64,000 nt of DNA, taken from Jacaranda mimosifolia (Eukaryota; Streptophyta; Magnoliopsida; Lamiales; Bignoniaceae). Below, in pieces: positions 58,518 to 64,000 of this stretch. The stretch's first letter is position 1. Every line of letters starts with the position of its first letter. The stretch lies in contig CM032132.1 of NCBI GenBank assembly GCA_018894105.1, forward strand, positions 29,439,379-29,503,378, written 5' to 3'. The notes below the pieces were generated by a model. It was not told the DNA's origin, did no database searches, and saw nothing but the letters and a program-made list of their open reading frames with translations. A program made the translations under genes and the position numbers.

Positions 58518-61500
58518 TGTAACACCCCCAAAATTTGGTATTTTGAAAAAAATAAGGATTTAGAAATTAAGATGATAATTGATCGGATTTTAAAGCTAAA
58601 AAAAAAAAAGGACTTGATTGTAAAAGTTTTAAAGTTTTGGGGGTCAATGTGAGAGAAATAAAAGTTTAAGGACCTCAAAAGAAACTAGTTTGGACTTGAT
58701 TGTCCAGAAACAAGAATTTTGGGGGTCAAATTGCAAGAAATAGAAGTTGGAGGACTTAATTGAAGGCCAGGGACTAAAATGAAGACGGTCAAAGAATTTT
58801 AAGGTGAAACTGAAGTCGGTCGAAAAGCTTGGGGCTGAATTGAAAGGGCTAGAAAATATGTTTATATATATAAAGTTGAGGACAAAGGTTTGTCAAATTC
58901 TCAAAAGAGGCCCAAAGTTCACCCCACAGGTGAATCGCTGGAAACTGACTGCGAAACCCAAAACCACGACCATAATCAAGCTCCTCTCAGCTCAAAGAGC
59001 AAAACTATACCAAGCTTCATCTAAAATACCAGCGAAATCGCCTAGAAATGATGCTCAACGGCGAGCTCACGGCGGGGCTGGCTCTTATCCGGTATACGAT
59101 AGTGAAAATGGATTGGAATTGAATAGGCTTTGGTTGCGAAGAGATGGGCATGCTGGTGGTAGGTTTAATTTTGGGTTTTGATTGGCGGTGGTGGGAGAAT
59201 CAGCGATGGTGGTTGACGGCGAAGGATAGGGTTTGGTCGCCGCTTTGAGCGGCCAATTGACTGGCTTATAGTGGTCAAAATCCAAAATTGGTTGGGGTGC
59301 TTTGTTCCTAGCATTGAGGCACGTCTGCTAGTGGTGGTGGTTTCCATTTTCAGCTGCGGCGCGTATCGATGTCATTGAGGCAGTTTGTGTAGAATTTGAT
59401 CCTAGACTCGTCTGGGCTATTTTCAGCTTGAATTTAGGTCTCGATCCAATCCAATTTGGGTAAATTTCAATAATTGAATTTTGATTCGATTAAATTATCG
59501 AAAGTAATTAGATTTTTGGATGAAGTTGATTGCGATCAGAATTAAGATTGTTAAACCATGATTTAGCCTAAGGTTATAGATTAATCTTGTAATTCATATG
59601 GTATTGAATTTATTCGACTCAGATGAATTATCAAATTGTCGTTGAGACTTTAAATTAGATGTTACCAACCAATTTATCGGCTTGTCGAGGTAAGGACTAT
59701 GATAGGTGATTACTTTTAATAGTTGAGTGTAACATGGAATTAAGAATTATGACTAAACAGTTAGAGTAATTGAGGAATGTGATAAGGATATTTAAGTGCA
59801 TTAAGAAATATGATTAAGAAATCATAGTCAATGTTGGATTTAGGTTATGTATTCTGAACTTTAAATTAATTAGGAAACAAGGTCATGGACTGTTTAAACA
59901 TCTAAGAATTATTAGGACTATGTTGAATACCCTTAAGTTTGATAATAACATTCGTTATATTTATGGTTAAGATTCAGAAGATTTGATTGTGAATTTATTC
60001 CTTTAGTAGGTGACGAAGGAGTAGGTCCCATAGATCAGTAGACGGCCGATTGTGGCCATTTCCTAAGACATTTAAGGTGAGGACCCATCGATCTAGCACT
60101 CTTATACCTATCGATTTTATTGATAAATCCTTGTGAGGGTTGGTATTGATTTGATTATCGCATTCCGTACATTATTGTTACCTCTATAATGGATCTGCCA
60201 ATTGGTTATCATTTGTATGAGCTTATCCTGTATCTGACGTTGAACCCGTTAGGTTCTGCTGATTTGATATTTGTCTTGATTAATGTTCCTTGGTTATCGA
60301 GCCCTATGAGGTTCTCTTGGATTTGAAACTACTTGGTATTTTTCGTATTTTCTTGAAAATAACTGTTTTTCAATTGAACTTTGTGAATTTCTCCGATACT
60401 TGTTAATTTCTCATAAACATGTTTGTTCAAGTGTATTGTTGATTGCCTTGCTGGAAAAATTGTTATTGTTCTGCCCTATTGGCAACTGAACGTTGAAAAT
60501 CTTGATCTTTTCAATATCTTGTTCGGTCAGTAGTGTGAAATATGTGCCGGGCAGAGCAAAAGGCCACACTAGTTCACAAGGCATGTCCAGTGGGGGTTCC
60601 TCTTGAATCTGTTACAGAGCAAAGAGTCACACTAGTTGACAAGGCATGTCCAGTGGGGGGTTCCTCTTGAGTCTGTTACAGAGCAAAGAGTCACACTAGT
60701 TGACAGTACATGTCCAGTGGAGGACTCCTCTTGAGTCTATCCCCGTTAGTCTGGATTTCAGTACTAGACCTATTTGTTTCAAAAGTTGTCTTAAATTGTT
60801 CATGTACCTTGTTCATTGGAATCGGCCTTGCCGGTCGTTATTGGAAAATGTTTTACCTTGTAAATGGTAAATCTGGTAGTAAAGTTCTGAAATGTTCATG
60901 TTATTGCTTGAAAGGTTAAAATCTTATCTATTGGCATTATATCTTTTCAACCCATGGGACGCCATGGGTGGTTTTCACTCGGAGGGATGCCACGAGGGTT
61001 TGGGCACAGAGACTAGGTCCGGAAGACGGCCGGGCTGAATGGACCGACGGATACTGGTCTTACAGCTAGTACCTACTTACGATCCTGACTTACAACTAAC
61101 TGGAGGTAGCAAACTATGAGTGACAGGATCCGGCATGCGACCAGCCATGCCATATCATCAAGTTATTACCCGTCGAGCTTAGTGCTCAAGTAATGGAACG
61201 ATAAAGAAATCTTGTTTATATCGTATCGATGCCCGATACTTGCAAATTATAATTTGATTTAGGAGTAATAAGGTTGGAATGACCAACAGTCTGTCAGGTT
61301 CAATATCATGTATGTCATGTACTCTATTAATCATGTTAAAGAAATTTTTGCTTATTAGCGAATTCTATTCCTATTAAAAACTTTTGCTTATTATAGAATT
61401 TTACTGTTGATTATTGTATCTCAATAGTTTTCCTTCACATCTTATCATTTTCTTTTCCCTCACTAAGTCCTTTGGACTTACCCTTGTTATTTTAATTCTC

Positions 61501-61962
61501 TCATATAGGTTTTAAGTGAAGGATTGGACTCCAGGCAGGACATGAATATTTTGCAATAGATCAGGTGTTGAATGTATATATGAAAATTATCTGAGTGCTA
61601 GCATGGACTCAAGACGCGGTGATACCCGACTTAAGGGATGTAAATATTTTGTTGTGTAAGAATGTGAATCATGACATTTACTTAGTAGGTTGATAAGTTT
61701 GTTAAGTTTGAAATTTCACTGCTTCTGATAAGTTGGATTTAAGATTTTGTAGCATTTATTTAGCATATGTGCTGTATGTTATAGAATTGTTTAAGGGTTG
61801 AATTTATTGTCTTATGATAGGTTTGTTTAATTTGGAATCCGCTGCTATTTCTGGTAAGCTTGAAACGTTTGATTATGGACTATTGATTGAATTGTAGATT
61901 CAATTTAAGATTGAATTGAGTGGCGTCTCAGGTTAGGTGCTGTCCTGAGTGGGAGCGTTACA
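58518..61962 (+). repeat. 3' LTR
   Basis: This 3445-bp copy is the partner of 53619-57006 and carries the same internal landmarks, including the 64-bp tandem repeat at about 60550-60740. The copies differ by many substitutions and small indels, so the insertion is not recent. Confidence 0.92.
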
Positions 61963-62741
61963 AACAAGCTCTAATTTAAACTAATTTCATCAAATTTATT
62001 AATTATTAAATAAGTCAAAATATGTGAGATTTAGAGTTGAACCCTGTGAGACCTTGATATTTGTATATATAAATAAAAAAATTAAATTTATATATTAATC
62101 AAAATAAATAATTTAAATAAAAATAAAATCTAAAATTTTATCCTAACAATATAATTTTAATAATTTTAAATAAATAAATATTTTTAATTATTTTGAACAA
62201 AATAATGTAGTGATTTTAAATAAATAATATATATATATGTATAATATATATATATATATAATATACATATGTATCAATACAAAATGTTTAAATATGAATC
62301 AACTGGGAAAAAAAAGCTGAAATGAATTTAAAATATTGGCATGTAAAAAGTTACAAAATATTTAAGATAATTCCTTTATTGTGGCAATTAATAAAACTTG
62401 AAATTTTTTAAAAATAATGACAAGTAAAAATTACAAAAATATTAAGATAATTCCAAATAAACATGGCAACTGGGAAAAGAAATTGATTTTTCTTTGAAAT
62501 AATAGTATGTGAAAATTACCAATTGTTAAAATAATTTCAAATAATTTATTTTTCTTTTATTCATTTCAAATTTATATATTATTAATAATATTTTTTATTT
62601 ATCCTTATACAGATGTATAAATCTATCTAAAATATATATATACATATATATATAAATTATATAATACATATTTATATAAGAAACATATATATACATATAT
62701 ATAAGAATTATATAATATATATTTATATAAAATGAAGACCT

Positions 62742-62789
62742 CCCCAACCCACCCACCCACCCCAAACCAACGCCTGCCCCCAACCCCAC
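62742..62789 (-). other. Minus-strand G-quadruplex motif (C-run on plus)
   Basis: Five or more runs of three to five C (CCCC, CCC, CCC, CCCC, CCCCC, CCCC) separated by short loops. Confidence 0.7.
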
Positions 62790-62914
62790 ACCTTAACAAG
62801 CTACCATGCAGCATGCATACTGATTGGATCTAGCTAGATCAGGCTAGATCTAAAATAGCTGTCGACATCCAAGCTTTTGGTTTTTTTATGTTTTCCCTTT
62901 TGTTTTCTGCCAGT

Positions 62915-62944
62915 GCTGCCATGGCGATCGATAGCCATGGCAGC
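62915..62944. repeat. Perfect 11-bp inverted repeat
   Basis: GCTGCCATGGC and its complement are separated by 8 bases, between the two G-quadruplex motifs. Confidence 0.9.
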
Positions 62945-62954
62945 TGGTGATGTT

Positions 62955-62986
62955 GGGATGGGGGGATTTGGAGGGTGGGGTGGGGG
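62955..62986 (+). other. Plus-strand G-quadruplex motif
   Basis: Runs of G (GGG, GGGGGG, GGG, GGGG, GGGGG) separated by one to seven bases fit the canonical quadruplex pattern. Confidence 0.8.
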
Positions 62987-63830
62987 AGATAAATATAAAA
63001 GAATATATATTTAAATTATATATATTATATATGTATTATATTATATCTATAATAATATATTATCTATTGATACATATGTGTATATATATAAATATTATAA
63101 TATTATATAATAATATAAATTTTTACTTCTATTGATTATTTTTATTTTTTTCCTCAACATTTTTCTCTTCTTTTCTTTTCTTTTTTATTTCAGCCATTTT
63201 GTTGATGTAGCGACTGAGGTGGACGTTGATGTGATGCTGGGTGACACATGTCACAAAATCCCCAAAAATTAGGCCCAATTGAAAATTTTCCAGCTCGATT
63301 GACCAAAATTGCGAAAAATATTATGAAATAATTAAATATATTGAAAGCATAACTTCTATTTTAGTAAATGTTGTATGGCAAATTTAATGTTATTCATTAA
63401 TGTAAATTTAATATATATACAAATTAATTATTATGAAATAATTAAATATATTGAAAGCATAAGTTCTATTTCATTAAATATTTTATGACTCATATTCTAT
63501 AAGTGAAATTTCATGAAGATATGATTTATGTGTGGGTGTACAGAATAAGTGAAATTAATTAAGATACTAACATATAAATTTATAAATTGTATACTTGATT
63601 AATCAATAGGAATAACATTACCTCAAGTGTCATGTCACACTGTTAACTTTTATTATAATTATTAATTACATTAATTAAGAATCAATAATTTAACTTTTAT
63701 GTCAAATATCATCTAAAATGTTATTAAGAATCAATAAGAATAACATTATGTCAAATGTTATTTGACATTAGTAAATTTTTATGGTATTTATTATTAAGTA
63801 CATTAATTTTGAACAATAATTAACAAAATA

Positions 63831-64000
63831 TGTAACGTCCCCACTTAGGACAGAACTTAAGTTGAGGCGCCACTCAGTTCAATCTTAAATTGAACCTACA
63901 AATCAATCAATAGTCCATAATAAAATGTTTCAAGCTTATCATGAGTACCAGCAGATTCCAAATTAAACAAACCTATCATAAGACAATAAATTCAAACCTT
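63831..64000 (-). mobile_element. Inverted LTR of the 53.6-62.0 kb family, leaving the window
   Basis: From TGTAACGTCCCCACTTAGG onward the plus strand is the reverse complement of the last 170 bp of the LTR at 58518-61962, with substitutions and small indels. It marks a second, oppositely oriented member of the family starting at the window edge. Confidence 0.88.

Larger units (their letters stand above)
53619..61962 (+). mobile_element. Ty3/gypsy-type element with 3.4 kb LTRs and deleted interior
   Basis: Direct LTRs at 53619-57006 and 58518-61962 flank a 1.5 kb interior. TGTAACACCCC opens and GGGAGCGTTACA closes each LTR. An initiator tRNA-Met primer site follows the first LTR and a polypurine tract precedes the second. 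The interior keeps pieces of RT/RNase H, so it is a shrunken Ty3/gypsy element. The outer flanks do not show a matching 5-bp duplication (AATAG left, AACAA right). Its LTR shares layout and short words with the LTR of the element at 6099-14590. Confidence 0.9.
61963..63830. other. AT-rich interval, no genes
   Basis: No gene or RNA is seen. Contents are TATATA-rich DNA (62225-62280, 62630-62735, 63000-63120), the two G-quadruplex motifs and a short hairpin listed separately, and a GC-richer stretch near 63200-63300 that resembles 46478-46700 in reverse layout. Confidence 0.5.

Noticed and set aside
62595..62814. Tyr/Ile-rich frames on the minus strand
   Set aside because: They translate TATATA-rich DNA and the C-run; no protein features.

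Overview
This window is AT-rich nuclear DNA of a eudicot plant, probably a heterochromatic or transposon-dense interval. The evidence is plant-type Ty3/gypsy, Ty1/copia, CACTA, hAT, PIF/Harbinger-like and Mutator-like elements, a plant cytochrome P450 fragment, a plant alkenal-reductase exon, and a decayed chloroplast trnL piece. I found no intact host gene and no autonomous element. The species cannot be named from the sequence.

Layout. 1-4239 (minus): Athila/Tat-type Ty3/gypsy element leaving the window on the left, with decayed gag-protease-RT, a tRNA-Asp-type primer site and one LTR. 4240-6098: nothing recognisable. 6099-14590 (minus): LTR element with about 2.75 kb LTRs and a 3 kb non-coding interior, like a LARD. 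14818-15033 (minus): orphan first exon of a 2-alkenal/double-bond reductase. 16416-18031: PIF/Harbinger-like candidate with TAA duplication. 18150-18290 (plus): 5' fragment of a cytochrome P450. 18353-23062: non-autonomous CACTA-like element holding a MITE (21008-21612). 23072-30456 (minus): Ty1/copia relic broken by an En/Spm-type (Ptta) gene fragment, by a chimeric insert holding a plastid trnL fragment and a GBF-interacting-protein-like gene fragment, and by a hAT element with an 8-bp target duplication.

30783-44897: a complete-ended 14.1 kb CACTA element with CACTACAAC termini and an ACA duplication. It has a TNP2-type transposase gene lying inside the first intron of an eight-exon TNPA/Ptta-type gene, the En/Spm plan; both genes carry stop codons. 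45009-45420: a MITE. 45789 onward: an unpaired CACTA end. 46910-49800: AT-rich segmental tandem duplications with a palindromic (AAT)n/(ATT)n tract. 50564-52546: a Mutator-like fold-back element with about 960-bp inverted arms and a perfect 9-bp duplication. 53619-61962 (plus): Ty3/gypsy-type element with about 3.4 kb LTRs and a 1.5 kb interior of pol remnants. 61963-63830: AT-rich DNA with two opposed G-quadruplex motifs. 63831-64000: another LTR of the last family, inverted and leaving the window.

The window reads as successive nested insertions into a few host scraps. The most informative items are the CACTA gene-within-intron structure, the long hairpin element, and the chimeric insert with plastid and host gene pieces.
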